Positions 8,802 through 18,500 of a stretch of 22,863 bases of DNA are shown one piece after another. The DNA is from an uncultured Flavobacteriales bacterium. GTDB lineage: Bacteria; Bacteroidota; Bacteroidia; Flavobacteriales_E; Vicingaceae. The translations under genes were made by a program, and so were the position numbers. Below the pieces are notes generated by a model. It saw nothing but the letters and a program-made list of their open reading frames with translations. It did no database searches and was not told the DNA's origin. Position 1 is the first letter of the stretch; the number at the start of each line of letters is the position of its first letter. The stretch is taken from assembly GCA_937925525.1 (NCBI GenBank), contig CALALS010000003.1, positions 1 to 22,863 of the forward strand, given 5' to 3'.

Positions 8802-10915
8802 TGATGAGAAGATTAACTGCTTTTTTTATTTTAACAATTATTGGAATCTCAGGTTTTGCACAAAGCAAAAAAGAGTCAATGGAATTAGGAAATGCTTCTT
8901 ATGAAAACAGACAGTATTCATCAGCCATATACTACTACTTAAAGGTTCTTGGAAGCAACACTTTAAATTCAGGAGAAATCACTTTTCCTTATGAAATAAA
9001 ATCTGTTGCAATTAAAGCTAAAGATGTAGAAAGCTCCAATAAAAAAGACTCTTCAAAAACTAGTGAAGATACTCAAGAGAATTTTGTGATTAACATTTTA
9101 GCAGATTGCTACAGGTTAAACAAAAACTTTAAAAAAGCTGAAATTTGGTATGCAAAATCATTAGACAACAGAAACTCTAACTTTCCTTATGTAAGATTTT
9201 GGTATGCTGATGCTTTAATGAAAAATGAAAAATATGGTAATGCTTTAAGCCAGTTAGAAACTTTTATTACTGAATTCACAAATACAGAAGATCCTTATTT
9301 TGTTAGAGCACAGCAATATATAGTAAGTTGTAATAAAGCAATTGATGCAGGTGAGCCTAGAAAAGATATAGCCGTTTATGAACTTGACAGCACTTTCAAC
9401 TCGGGTGTATCTAACTTTGCCATTAATTTTCACGGAAACGAAAAAACGTTGGTATTCTCCTCAGCAAGAGAAGGCAATACTTCAAGCGAAGAAATAGACT
9501 ATCCGGCAAATTACGCAAGCGATTTATATCTGGTAGATAAGGATAACAATGGCTTTGGAGTTCCCACTAAGTTTGGTCCTCCGTTAAATAGTGGAAATAA
9601 TGAAGGTTGTGGCTCTATGTCTTTAGACAGACAAACCTTTTATTTTACCAGATGGTCTCCGTTTGCTCCAAACGAATGTGCCATTTATGTGAGTAAATAC
9701 TTTAACAATCAATGGATGCAACCATTAAAGCTGAACAATAACGTAAATGTTGAAGGTTATCAGTCTATGCACCCATTTTTATCACTAGATGGAACTTTAC
9801 TTTTCTTTTCATCTAACCGACCGGGTGGATTTGGAGGATATGATATATGGTATTGTACGGTTGATGATTTTGGAAATGTTGGTCCTGCCAAAAATGCTGG
9901 AAATATTGTTAATACTGCCGGAGATGAAGTAACTCCATTTTATCAGTACATAGGTAAAACTCTTTATTTTTCATCTGACGGACATGAAACTATGGGTGGC
10001 TTAGATGTAATGCGCTCTACTTTTAATGACTACGACTCAGTTTGGACTAATGCTGAAAATTTAGGACAACCCATTAACTCTAGTAAAGATGAAACCTTCT
10101 ATATAATTTCAGAAGATCAATCTTTTGGGTTTCTTACCTCTAATAAAGCAGAATGTGCTTCTTGTATTGATGAAGAGTATAAAGATTTGACTACCGGCTA
10201 TTGTAATAAGGTTTATACTTTCACAAAAAACCCTATGAAATTTGCTATAAACGGAACGGTTTATAATGCTGAGACTAATGATATTATTCCAAATGCATTA
10301 GTTACTTTCAAGGATATTAAAGGAGTTAGAGAGCCTATTTTCCTGACTACTGACGAAAATGGGTATTATGAGAAAGAACTTGGATATAATGAAGAATGGT
10401 TTATTAAAGCCCAGAAAAAAGGATTTTTTGGTGATGCTGCAAGCGTTTCTACAGTTGGTTTAGCCGAATCAAAAACCTTCATTCAAGATTTCTTCTTAAG
10501 TCCTATCCCAGAGGGTGAAATTGCAATTGAAGGTATTGAATATGATTTTGATAAAGCCACTCTTCGACCTAAATCAAAAGAAGTTTTGGATAATTTAATT
10601 GAATTCTTGAAATTAAACGATAACATTATTGTTGAAATTGCTTCACATACCGATAGCAGAGGAAATGATAAATACAATTTAAAACTATCTCAAGAGAGAG
10701 CTAAATCTGTTGTAAATTATTTAATTGCAAATGGAATAGCTAAAGAAAGAATGATTGCAAAAGGTTATGGTGAAACTAAACCGTTAGAAGATTGCTCTAA
10801 ATACCCAGAATGCCCTGAGACTGGAGGTGCTGACTGCCCTTGCCATCAAAAGAATAGAAGAACTGCATTTACGACAATTTCTGAGGATTATAAATACAAT
10901 CTTAAGACAGAGTAG
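8798..10915 (+). CDS. PorE-like TPR / PD40 propeller / CRD / OmpA peptidoglycan-anchor protein
   Basis: This 705-residue periplasmic/outer-membrane protein is ordered as follows: signal peptide (~1-22, ending GFAQ), TPR-like helices (~25-185), a PD40/WD40-like propeller (~195-450; blades with FHGNEKTLVFSSAREG, LFFSSNRPGGFGGYDIW and LYFSSDGHETMGGLDVM), a carboxypeptidase-regulatory-like beta domain (~480-565) and an OmpA C-terminal domain (~570-690). The OmpA motif SHTDSRG followed by NLKLSQERAKSV carries the residues that bind diaminopimelate in peptidoglycan. This domain order is that of PorE, which ties T9SS parts to the cell wall (family knowledge), but no lipobox is present. The frame is open to a TTG at 8786. 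The ATG cluster at 8798-8806 is preferred because it overlaps the SprF stop and has AAGGA at 8792-8796. A Cys-rich insert (DCSKYPEC...CPC) precedes the final strand. Confidence 0.9.
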   Translation: MMMRRLTAFFILTIIGISGFAQSKKESMELGNASYENRQYSSAIYYYLKVLGSNTLNSGEITFPYEIKSVAIKAKDVESSNKKDSSKTSEDTQENFVINILADCYRLNKNFKKAEIWYAKSLDNRNSNFPYVRFWYADALMKNEKYGNALSQLETFITEFTNTEDPYFVRAQQYIVSCNKAIDAGEPRKDIAVYELDSTFNSGVSNFAINFHGNEKTLVFSSAREGNTSSEEIDYPANYASDLYLVDKDNNGFGVPTKFGPPLNSGNNEGCGSMSLDRQTFYFTRWSPFAPNECAIYVSKYFNNQWMQPLKLNNNVNVEGYQSMHPFLSLDGTLLFFSSNRPGGFGGYDIWYCTVDDFGNVGPAKNAGNIVNTAGDEVTPFYQYIGKTLYFSSDGHETMGGLDVMRSTFNDYDSVWTNAENLGQPINSSKDETFYIISEDQSFGFLTSNKAECASCIDEEYKDLTTGYCNKVYTFTKNPMKFAINGTVYNAETNDIIPNALVTFKDIKGVREPIFLTTDENGYYEKELGYNEEWFIKAQKKGFFGDAASVSTVGLAESKTFIQDFFLSPIPEGEIAIEGIEYDFDKATLRPKSKEVLDNLIEFLKLNDNIIVEIASHTDSRGNDKYNLKLSQERAKSVVNYLIANGIAKERMIAKGYGETKPLEDCSKYPECPETGGADCPCHQKNRRTAFTTISEDYKYNLKTE

Positions 10916-10917
10916 TT

Positions 10918-12312
10918 TTATAATTTCTGAAGTTGTATTAGCAAACTTTCAATATCCTTCTTTATTTGATAGTTTGAGCAGGTATAGTTATTTATCATAA
11001 CTGAAAAAATAACCTCTCTCCCACTTTTTGTGGTAAGATAACCTGAGTAACACCTGACTCCGTTAATGTAACCGCTTTTAGCATGAACCTTTCCGGGTAT
11101 TGATTTTGCAAAGTTTCTTAGTGTTCCGCTTTCTCCTGAAATAGGTAACGATTTATAAAAGTCTGAAAACTCTTTAGAAGATTTAACTTGTTGAAGAACT
11201 TTAACCATTTGCTTAGCTGTTACACCATTGTTTCTCGATAAACCGCTACCATCGCTCAAATGCATCCCTTCTAGATCAATACCTTTAGAAGAAATAAATG
11301 TTTCCACTTCCTTCACTCCTAAATCATAATTAGCCTGCCCGTTGCTTGGACATAAACTCAACAAAATAGCCTCTGCATACAAATTCATACTAATTTGGTT
11401 AGTCCAATAAATAATATCCTTTAAAGGATTTGACTCATGTATAAAAATTAAGGTTAAATTATTGATAGGGTAAATTTCTTCGCTCAAAACAATTCCTAAA
11501 CTCAATAATTCTACTTTCATTACTTGTTCTAATACTTTATTTGGAGAAGGAAGCGCAGCTTTAACCAAAAAGTCATTCCTATTACCCGGTAATTTACCTT
11601 TCACAAGCCTATTTCCATCAAATGGAGAGCCATATATATAAGCTTCATCAGAGCTGATATTACTTGAAATAACTTCACTTTTATAATTTACAAAGTTTAC
11701 TTCAGGTTCTGTTTTAACTATTTTAGCTGTATCGTCAATGTTACCGGTTTTAAAATGAATTTTTTGGGTATTATCAAATAAATTGATGGAATAAGCAGCA
11801 GCTCCATAGTAATTTGCAATATCGCCCCATATCCAATTATGAATGGGGTTATTAGAATGAGAACTAATGTCAGTAAATATTCCTCCCTTAATTTCCTTTA
11901 TTCCAACTGATTTTATCTTCGTTACCCATTCATAAATAAAGTTTTGCTGGTTAAACCTTTCTGAGCCAAGAGTGGGATCTCCACCACCTTTAATAACTAT
12001 ATTCCCATGTAAAACACTATCCTTTACCTCTCCTGAATAATATATCTTAGTCTGAAACTTAAAGTCTGCCCCTAATTTTTGAAGTGCTACAGATGTAGTT
12101 ATTAATTTCTGTGTAGATGCAGGTATTAACGTTTTTTCTGAATTCACATTAATTATTACCTGATTACTGTCAGCGTATAAAGCATAAAGTCCTAAGTGAG
12201 CATGTTTTAAATAATCTCTGCTTTCAAAATCTTTAAGAAATTTATTAAGCTCTTGAGCATGAGAATTATTAAAAAATAAAGTCAGAAATAAAAAAAAACT
12301 TAAAAACTTCAT
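10918..12312 (-). CDS. dacB: D-alanyl-D-alanine carboxypeptidase/endopeptidase, PBP4 (peptidase S13) family
   Basis: This 464-residue penicillin-binding protein trims or hydrolyses peptidoglycan cross-links in the periplasm. The signal peptide is residues 1-19 (ending NSHA). All three active-site motifs are present: SxxK as Ser66-Thr-Gln-Lys69, SxN as Ser359-Arg-Asn361, and KTG as the variant Lys412-Ser-Gly414 (HAKSG). The insert between the first and second motifs is large, as in S13 enzymes, and the total length is typical. The frame runs upstream to an ATG at 12372, but that would translate a terminator hairpin (MRSPAKPDF...) ahead of the signal peptide, so ATG 12312 is used. It converges with the OmpA gene with only two bases between the coding ends and no hairpin there. 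The symbol is by family resemblance to DacB. Confidence 0.9.
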   Translation of the reverse strand: MKFLSFFLFLTLFFNNSHAQELNKFLKDFESRDYLKHAHLGLYALYADSNQVIINVNSEKTLIPASTQKLITTSVALQKLGADFKFQTKIYYSGEVKDSVLHGNIVIKGGGDPTLGSERFNQQNFIYEWVTKIKSVGIKEIKGGIFTDISSHSNNPIHNWIWGDIANYYGAAAYSINLFDNTQKIHFKTGNIDDTAKIVKTEPEVNFVNYKSEVISSNISSDEAYIYGSPFDGNRLVKGKLPGNRNDFLVKAALPSPNKVLEQVMKVELLSLGIVLSEEIYPINNLTLIFIHESNPLKDIIYWTNQISMNLYAEAILLSLCPSNGQANYDLGVKEVETFISSKGIDLEGMHLSDGSGLSRNNGVTAKQMVKVLQQVKSSKEFSDFYKSLPISGESGTLRNFAKSIPGKVHAKSGYINGVRCYSGYLTTKSGREVIFSVMINNYTCSNYQIKKDIESLLIQLQKL

Positions 12313-12342
12313 CAGCTGAAAATAAGAATAAGAATCTATAAT

Positions 12343-12367
12343 AAAAAAGTCCGGCTTTGCCGGACTT
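12343..12367 (-). terminator. intrinsic terminator after the downstream PKD paralogue
   Basis: AAGTCCGGC (12347-12355) pairs perfectly with GCCGGACTT (12359-12367) around a three-base loop. On the minus strand the stem is followed by a T-run (the A-run at 12343-12348). It ends the transcript of the 12409-15438 gene and sits only 34 bases before the dacB ATG. A weaker AT-only inverted repeat (TTATTTAT at 12381-12388, ATAAATAA at 12395-12402) lies between it and the stop codon. Confidence 0.85.
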
Positions 12368-12408
12368 CTCACATGAACGATTATTTATATTAACATAAAT
12401 AAAAGGGG

Positions 12409-15400
12409 TTATTTTAATAGGGTAACTTTTCCAACATAAGTATGGTACTCTGCTTTCACATCCTTTACCTCTAATCTATATACATATACATCGGTTTTAC
12501 CAATTCCTTTACCTTTTACTCTTCCGTCCCATTTTGCATTATCGTTTTCACCACTAAAAATCAGTTCGCCCCATCTGTCAAATATCATTAGCTTCATATC
12601 TTCTATTCCATAGCCTTTAGGGAAAAAGAAATCATTATCTCCATCTCCGTCAGGCGTAAAAGTATTAGGAATAAAAATTGCATAGTCTGGCTCAACTCTA
12701 AGCTCCTTCCATATGCTGTCTTTACAGCCATATTGACTTTCAATTTTCAACCACACTATATAGTTTCCTGAATCTTTGTAAAGATGAGTAGGGTTTTGAG
12801 TATTTGACTTACTTCCATCTCCAAAATCCCAACTCCAAGTAGCAGGTATTTTAGATAAATCAGTAAACTCTGCTTCAGGAGCATAAAAAACATTCAAAGT
12901 ATTTGGAGACCAAGTGAAGTTAGCAATTGGCAATGGGTAAACTGTTATTAGATTGTTTTGAGTAACTGTAGTACTACATTGCTTAGTTCCATAATTTTGA
13001 ATAGCTGTAAGTGTAACATCAAATGTTTTAACTGTTAATCCGTCATTTGTATAACAATGAGATGGTCCGTTACTTGAGGTAGAACTACCATCTCCAAAGT
13101 TCCAAACATAAGTTCTTCCTGGAACTCCAGCAGTACTTCCGTTAGGAATGAAATTAGTACAAACCGGTGTACAACCGTCTAAATTGTCAGCAACAAAATT
13201 AGCAGGGGGATTATCATAAACTGTAACCGGCTTAGTAATTGAATCAATACAGCCATTTGCACTCGTTACAATTAATGTTGTATTATAAACATTTGGTGCG
13301 GCATAATTATGTGTTGGATTTTGAGCTCCTGAAGCTGGAGTGTAATCACCAAAATTCCAGTTCCAATTTGCTATTACTCCAGGTGTACCATTACAGCTTA
13401 GATTAGTTAAATCATTAAACTGAGAATTTGTACCAAAACAAACCTCTGTTGGAGTAAAATCAACCACCGGATTAGGATAAACCTCAACCTGCTTTGTGAT
13501 AGTGTCAGTACACCCATTATCAGAAGTTACAACTAATGTAGCATTATATTTGCCACAACTAGCATAGGTATGAGTAGTGTTTTGTGTGTTTCCGTTAGGA
13601 GTTTGGTCACCATAAAACCATTCCCAATTCGCAATCACTCCTGAGGAAACGTTAGAAGCATCATTTAAAGGCAAAGCCAATCCATCACAAACATTTGTAA
13701 AATTAAAGTCTGCTGTTGGCATTGGATGAATTGTAATGTTTTGGGTTGCAGTATCGGTACAACCATACTGAGTAGTAGTAACTAATTCAATTGTATAATT
13801 ACCCGCTCCGTAATTTGAATACGAATGTGTATGACTTCCTGATGTGTTTGAAGTTCCATTAGGATGGCCATAATTCCATTGATACGTTGTTGTATTTACA
13901 GAGTTATCAGTAATTGATGTATTAACATTTAAACACTCATCTGTAGCAGTAAAAGCGGCTGTTGGCAAGGTATAAACAGGTATATTCTTAGTAACTGAAT
14001 CTTTACAACCTTGAGCTGAAGTAACCACTAATTTTATAGCATATCCAGGTGCTTGATTTGCTGATGCATAAGTATGACAAGGACCATTAGTGTTATTATT
14101 AGTTCCATCACCAAAATCCCATTGCCATGCAGATAAAACACTGTTTGTAACCGCAGATTTGTCTAAGAAACATGTCTGCTCACCAAAACAAACGCTATCA
14201 GCATCAAAATCTGCTGTTGGATTACTATAAACTGTTACTGTTTTATTAATAGAATCTTTACATGTAGCTGTTCCTACTACTAGTTTAACAGTATATGTAC
14301 CGGGCCCAGGAAAACTGTGATTAATATTCTGTGTGGTATAATCTACTGTACCGTTGTTACCTATATCCCAATTCCAAAATGTAGGCGGTGTACCTGTAGA
14401 GGCATCATTCATAGGTAATGGTAAACCATCACAGACATTAGTGAAATTAAAATCAGCGGTTGGCGGTGGCGAAGGAGTAATATTAATGACTGTATCCCGC
14501 CAACAACCATTTGCACCGGTAACTCTTAACCTAACCGCATAAGGACCACCGGTGGCAGGAAGATATGTATGGGTCGCATTTTGTCCTGTTGCATCAACAG
14601 TGCCATTATTGTCAAAATCCCATTCCCATAATGTTACTGCACCGGTACTAACAGATGTTTGTGCGCTTCCTGTAAATGAAACAGGAGAACCATCACAAAA
14701 AGGAACAATTGTAAAATCAGGTATTGGTGCCGGATTAACGGTTAATGAAAAAACAGTATCGTAACATCCTCCGGTAAACAAAGTACACAATGAAGTTATA
14801 GGCGCCAACGTATTATTTTGAGCTATAAATGAACCAATATTACCCGAGCCGTTAGCTGGTAAACCAGTGCCTGTATTATTATTATTCCAGTTGTAAGTTA
14901 TACCAGGCTGTGGTGGGAAATTCCATGGGGCTGTGGGAGAATTAACACACACCGTTTGACTTGGAATATTTGAAGGAGCTCCACAAGGAATTGTAAATGT
15001 ACCTGATTGAGCCGGAGACCATCCACATGCATCCATAACAAACGCATTTCCACCTGCATATACAGTAAAGGAAATAGGAACACCACAAGGGACCCCTGGA
15101 AAATCAAAAGCAATCCAATCATTATAATTGTTAGCCTGAGGACAACTAGCAAAAATGTTAAGGGCTGTACCACAACCGGGAAGTTGATTACCCGGAGTAT
15201 TTTGAATGTTAGCGTTTGCTGTACCACTTGTTGTAGTGGTCACACCGTTAACAGTAACAGTAATTTGCATTTGTGTATTTGCTAAAGTTTCTGTTCCATG
15301 CCAATGTTCCATGTACAAACGCAATTGGTCATCACAACTTGCACAATATCCAATCTGAACAACATGTGCTTCAGCTTTTTTATTTAGCCCGATTATACTT

Positions 15401-15438
15401 ATGAGTATTAAAAGGGTAGTGTATAATAATTTTTTCAT
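12409..15438 (-). CDS. secreted multi-PKD protein with Cys-rich N-terminal domain and type B sorting domain (paralogue A)
   Basis: This 1009-residue T9SS cargo has a signal peptide at 1-24 (ending AEA). An unrecognised domain (~25-152) begins HVVQIGYCASC and contains EHWH and seven Cys. A PKD-like domain (~153-239; GITYNWNNNNTGTGLPANG) and eight PKD modules (~240-917; cores such as WEWDFDNNG, WQWDFGDGT, WNWNFGDYT, WSWDFGDGS) follow. A type B sorting domain (~918-1009; IPNTFTPDGDGDND, FDRWGELIF, WDGR) ends in VGKVTLLK. It should be exported and displayed on the surface, probably as an extended fibre. It is homologous end to end with the gene upstream on the same strand (15578-18619), a tandem duplication. 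Its second PKD module looks partly copied from its fifth. It has its own leader, a shared upstream box and its own terminator, so it is likely transcribed alone. The ligand and role are unknown. Confidence 0.88.
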   Translation of the reverse strand: MKKLLYTTLLILISIIGLNKKAEAHVVQIGYCASCDDQLRLYMEHWHGTETLANTQMQITVTVNGVTTTTSGTANANIQNTPGNQLPGCGTALNIFASCPQANNYNDWIAFDFPGVPCGVPISFTVYAGGNAFVMDACGWSPAQSGTFTIPCGAPSNIPSQTVCVNSPTAPWNFPPQPGITYNWNNNNTGTGLPANGSGNIGSFIAQNNTLAPITSLCTLFTGGCYDTVFSLTVNPAPIPDFTIVPFCDGSPVSFTGSAQTSVSTGAVTLWEWDFDNNGTVDATGQNATHTYLPATGGPYAVRLRVTGANGCWRDTVINITPSPPPTADFNFTNVCDGLPLPMNDASTGTPPTFWNWDIGNNGTVDYTTQNINHSFPGPGTYTVKLVVGTATCKDSINKTVTVYSNPTADFDADSVCFGEQTCFLDKSAVTNSVLSAWQWDFGDGTNNNTNGPCHTYASANQAPGYAIKLVVTSAQGCKDSVTKNIPVYTLPTAAFTATDECLNVNTSITDNSVNTTTYQWNYGHPNGTSNTSGSHTHSYSNYGAGNYTIELVTTTQYGCTDTATQNITIHPMPTADFNFTNVCDGLALPLNDASNVSSGVIANWEWFYGDQTPNGNTQNTTHTYASCGKYNATLVVTSDNGCTDTITKQVEVYPNPVVDFTPTEVCFGTNSQFNDLTNLSCNGTPGVIANWNWNFGDYTPASGAQNPTHNYAAPNVYNTTLIVTSANGCIDSITKPVTVYDNPPANFVADNLDGCTPVCTNFIPNGSTAGVPGRTYVWNFGDGSSTSSNGPSHCYTNDGLTVKTFDVTLTAIQNYGTKQCSTTVTQNNLITVYPLPIANFTWSPNTLNVFYAPEAEFTDLSKIPATWSWDFGDGSKSNTQNPTHLYKDSGNYIVWLKIESQYGCKDSIWKELRVEPDYAIFIPNTFTPDGDGDNDFFFPKGYGIEDMKLMIFDRWGELIFSGENDNAKWDGRVKGKGIGKTDVYVYRLEVKDVKAEYHTYVGKVTLLK

Positions 15439-15473
15439 GGTAAGCGGTTTTTAGATAAACTATCTATATACTT

Positions 15474-15500
15474 AGACGAAAGTATAAAAAAAAGGTTGCC
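15474..15500 (-). promoter_or_regulatory. conserved 27-bp upstream box of paralogue A
   Basis: On the plus strand the block runs from AGACGA through an A-tract to GGTTGCC. It matches the block at 18652-18678 upstream of paralogue B at 23 of 27 positions without gaps. Its gene-proximal edge is 35 bases from the ATG at 15438. Read on the minus strand it gives GGCAACC, a T-tract, then TATACTTTCG, which is only a partial TAnnTTTG match. It is probably a promoter or regulator site. The leader downstream holds an inverted repeat, TAGATA-AAC-TATCTA (15452-15466). Confidence 0.55.
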
Positions 15501-15528
15501 AATGAAATAAATATTAGTATGAATCTAT

Positions 15529-15559
15529 AAAAAAGGCGATACAGTTTTGCATCGCCTTT
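15529..15559 (-). terminator. intrinsic terminator after paralogue B
   Basis: AAAGGCGAT (15532-15540) pairs with ATCGCCTTT (15551-15559) around a ten-base loop. On the minus strand it is followed by a T-run (the A-run at 15529-15534). It lies 18 bases beyond the stop of the 15578-18619 gene and separates the two paralogues into independent transcripts. Confidence 0.8.
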
Positions 15560-15577
15560 AACTAATCTTAAAAAATA

Positions 15578-18500
15578 TTATTTAAGAAGCGTTACTTTAC
15601 CAACATAAGTATGATAGTCTCCTTTTACGTTCTTAACTTCAATTCGGTAAACATACACGTCTGTCACTCCTATTTCTTTACCTTTAACTCTACCATCCCA
15701 TTTAGATTCAACGCCTTCTTCTTCGTAAATTAACTCTCCCCATCGATCAAAAATCATCATAGTGGCTTCTTCCAAACCAAATCCTTTAAAAGTAAAGTAG
15801 TCGTTAATTCCATCACCGTCAGGAGTAAATGTGTTTGGAATATAAACTGCAAACTCCGGTTCAACTCTAAGTTTTTTCCAAGTACTGTCAGTACAACCAT
15901 ATTGTGTTTGAATATGTAACCATACAATATAATCGCCAGAATCTTTATATACATGATAAGGATGTTGAGTAGTAGAAGAATCGCCATCTCCAAAACTCCA
16001 TGTCCATTGCGATGCTCCACCTAAAGACATATCCTTAAACTTAGCCTCAGGATAAAGCAGTACATTTAAAATATCAGGACTCCAGCTAAACTCCGCAATA
16101 GGTTGAGGATAGGCTGAAATAAAATTATTCTTAGTAGTAACCGTTGTGCACTGCTTTGTTCCATAATCCATCACAGTAGTTAAAGTAACATTAAAATATT
16201 TAGTACTTAAACTATTATTTTGGAAACAATGTGTTGCATTTATTCCTGATACATTTGAATCGTCACCATAATTCCATAAATATGACATGCCAGTAGCAGG
16301 AGTGCCACCATTTGCAGTAAAAGTAACACAAACTGGTGCGCAGCCTCCATTTGTATCTGACACAAAGTCAGATGGAGGATTATCATAAACATTAACTGGT
16401 TTAGTTATGGAGTCTTTGCAGCCATAATTGCTGGTAACGATAAGCGTCCCGTTATAATTTCCAAAACTAATGTAATTATGAGTAGGGTTTTGTGCTCCTG
16501 AATTATTTCCATCACCAAAACTCCAATTATAGTTTACAATACTTCCATTAACATTATTGCATTGAATAGTACTATTATCTGTAAATTGGGTGGTAAATCC
16601 AAGACACTCTTCTGTAACTGAAAAGTCAGCAACCGGATTAGGGTAAACTTCAATTGTTTTAGTAACAGTATCTGCACACCCACTATCAGAATTAGCTATC
16701 AGGGTTACATTATAGGTACCACAAGCGGCATATAAATGGTTTGAATTCTGAGTATTTCCATGTGTAGAGCCATCGCCATAATTCCAATCCCAACTGGCAA
16801 TAGTACCCGAAGATATATTACTGGTGTTGTTGAATGGAACTGCAAGACCATCACACATATTTGTGAAATTAAAATCAGCTACCGGTGAAGGGTGAACAGC
16901 TACCGTAGCATTAAATGTATCAGGGCATGATGTTCCTGACTCAACAATTAACTGAACATTATACATCCCAGGCACTGTGTAAGTGTGAGTGGTTGTACCA
17001 ACATTAGTTGAATTATTACCATCTCCAAAGTCCCATGAATATTTAACACCGTTAACTGAGTTATCAGTAAAGGTTGCCGGATAATTTACACAAGCATTAG
17101 TAATTGTAAAGTTTGCGGTTGGTAACGGATATACAGGAACATTAACATTAATACTATCCTTACATCCGTAAGCAGATATTGCAACTACTTGTGTAGAATA
17201 ACCCGGAGATATATTAGCAGCTGGGTAAGTATGAGTTACCGGTGTACCAGTTGAGTCATTAGGACTACCATCACCAAATTTCCATATCCAATTAGTTATA
17301 GTACTTCCATTTACAGTTGACTGGTCTGTAAGAGTTGTTGGAAAACCAACACACACTGAGTCTGTTACAAATGATGCAGTTGGGTTTTCAGCGACCATAA
17401 CACTATCAACTATAGTATCATTACAACCCAATCCAGACGACACCACTAATTTAACTTGATACCAACCTGCAGCCGGGAATGTATGAGTTGGGTTTTGTGT
17501 TGTATAATCAACAGTACCATTGTTTCCAATATCCCATTGCCAAGTACTAATAGGTGCAGGAGAAATTGATGAGTCATATAATTGCATTGGTGTATTTGGA
17601 CAAGATACGAGTTGCCCTATTTGCGCTATTGGTGGTGGTGCCGGTGTGACCGATATCACACTATCATCTTTACACCCATTTGTACCAATAACCGTTAACT
17701 TTATATTAAACGGTCCTGGCCCGGTAAAGTTTTGATTTGGAGGGCTTTGGGTTGAGTCGTCAATAATCCCATTATTACCTATATCCCAATACCAGTTGGT
17801 TATTGGCCCAGTAAATCCAGAGGTCTGAGAAGAGTCTACAAGAGTTACAGGAGTATTCATACAAAAAGGGACTACATAAGGTACAGCTTGAGGAGCCGGA
17901 TTTACTGTTAGAGTAAAGGCAGAGTCAACACAGCCATAAAAAACTGTACATATTGCAGTTATGGGGGCTGTGGTGTTATTCTGTGCAACGAATGAAGGAA
18001 TGCTTCCTGTACCTGTAGCAGGTAAACCTATTGCAGGATTGCTATTGTTCCATGTATAGGTAATACCAGGTAGTGGAGGAAAGTTAATAGATGTAAATGT
18101 ATCTCCAACACAAACCGTTTGATTTGGCGCACCTACTGTAGGTGTTCCGCATGGAATTGTAAATGTACCAGTAGTAGCAGGCATCATATTACAGGCGTCC
18201 ATTGTAAAAGCGTTATTTCCAGATATTACTGTAATAGAAACCGGCACGCCACAAGGAACTCCTGGGAAATCATAATTTACCCAGTCATTGTGTGAATTTG
18301 CTTGATATATACCCGTACCATTACATGCTCCAATTACGGTAATTGGATTCGCACATCCCGGTAATTGGTTTTTAGGAACATTTTGAATATTTGTAAGAGG
18401 AGAACCAGTAGTTGTAGTAGTTACCCCATTTACTGTAACAGAGATTGTCATTGTTGTAGTTGAAGGACTAGACGTAGTATGCCAGTGTTCTACCCATAAT

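Noticed and set aside
12381..12402. AT-only inverted repeat TTATTTAT/ATAAATAA as a separate terminator
   Set aside because: It is a weak stem without GC pairs, and a strong GC-rich terminator lies just downstream at 12343-12367.
14898..15227. 109-codon minus-strand open frame in another frame of paralogue A
   Set aside because: It is an out-of-frame shadow of the conserved N-terminal domain, whose coding frame is supported by similarity to paralogue B.
15007..15285. 92-codon plus-strand open frame inside paralogue A
   Set aside because: It is antisense to a clear PKD/T9SS gene and has a Thr/Ser/Cys-rich composition typical of shadow frames, with no recognisable start signal or domain.
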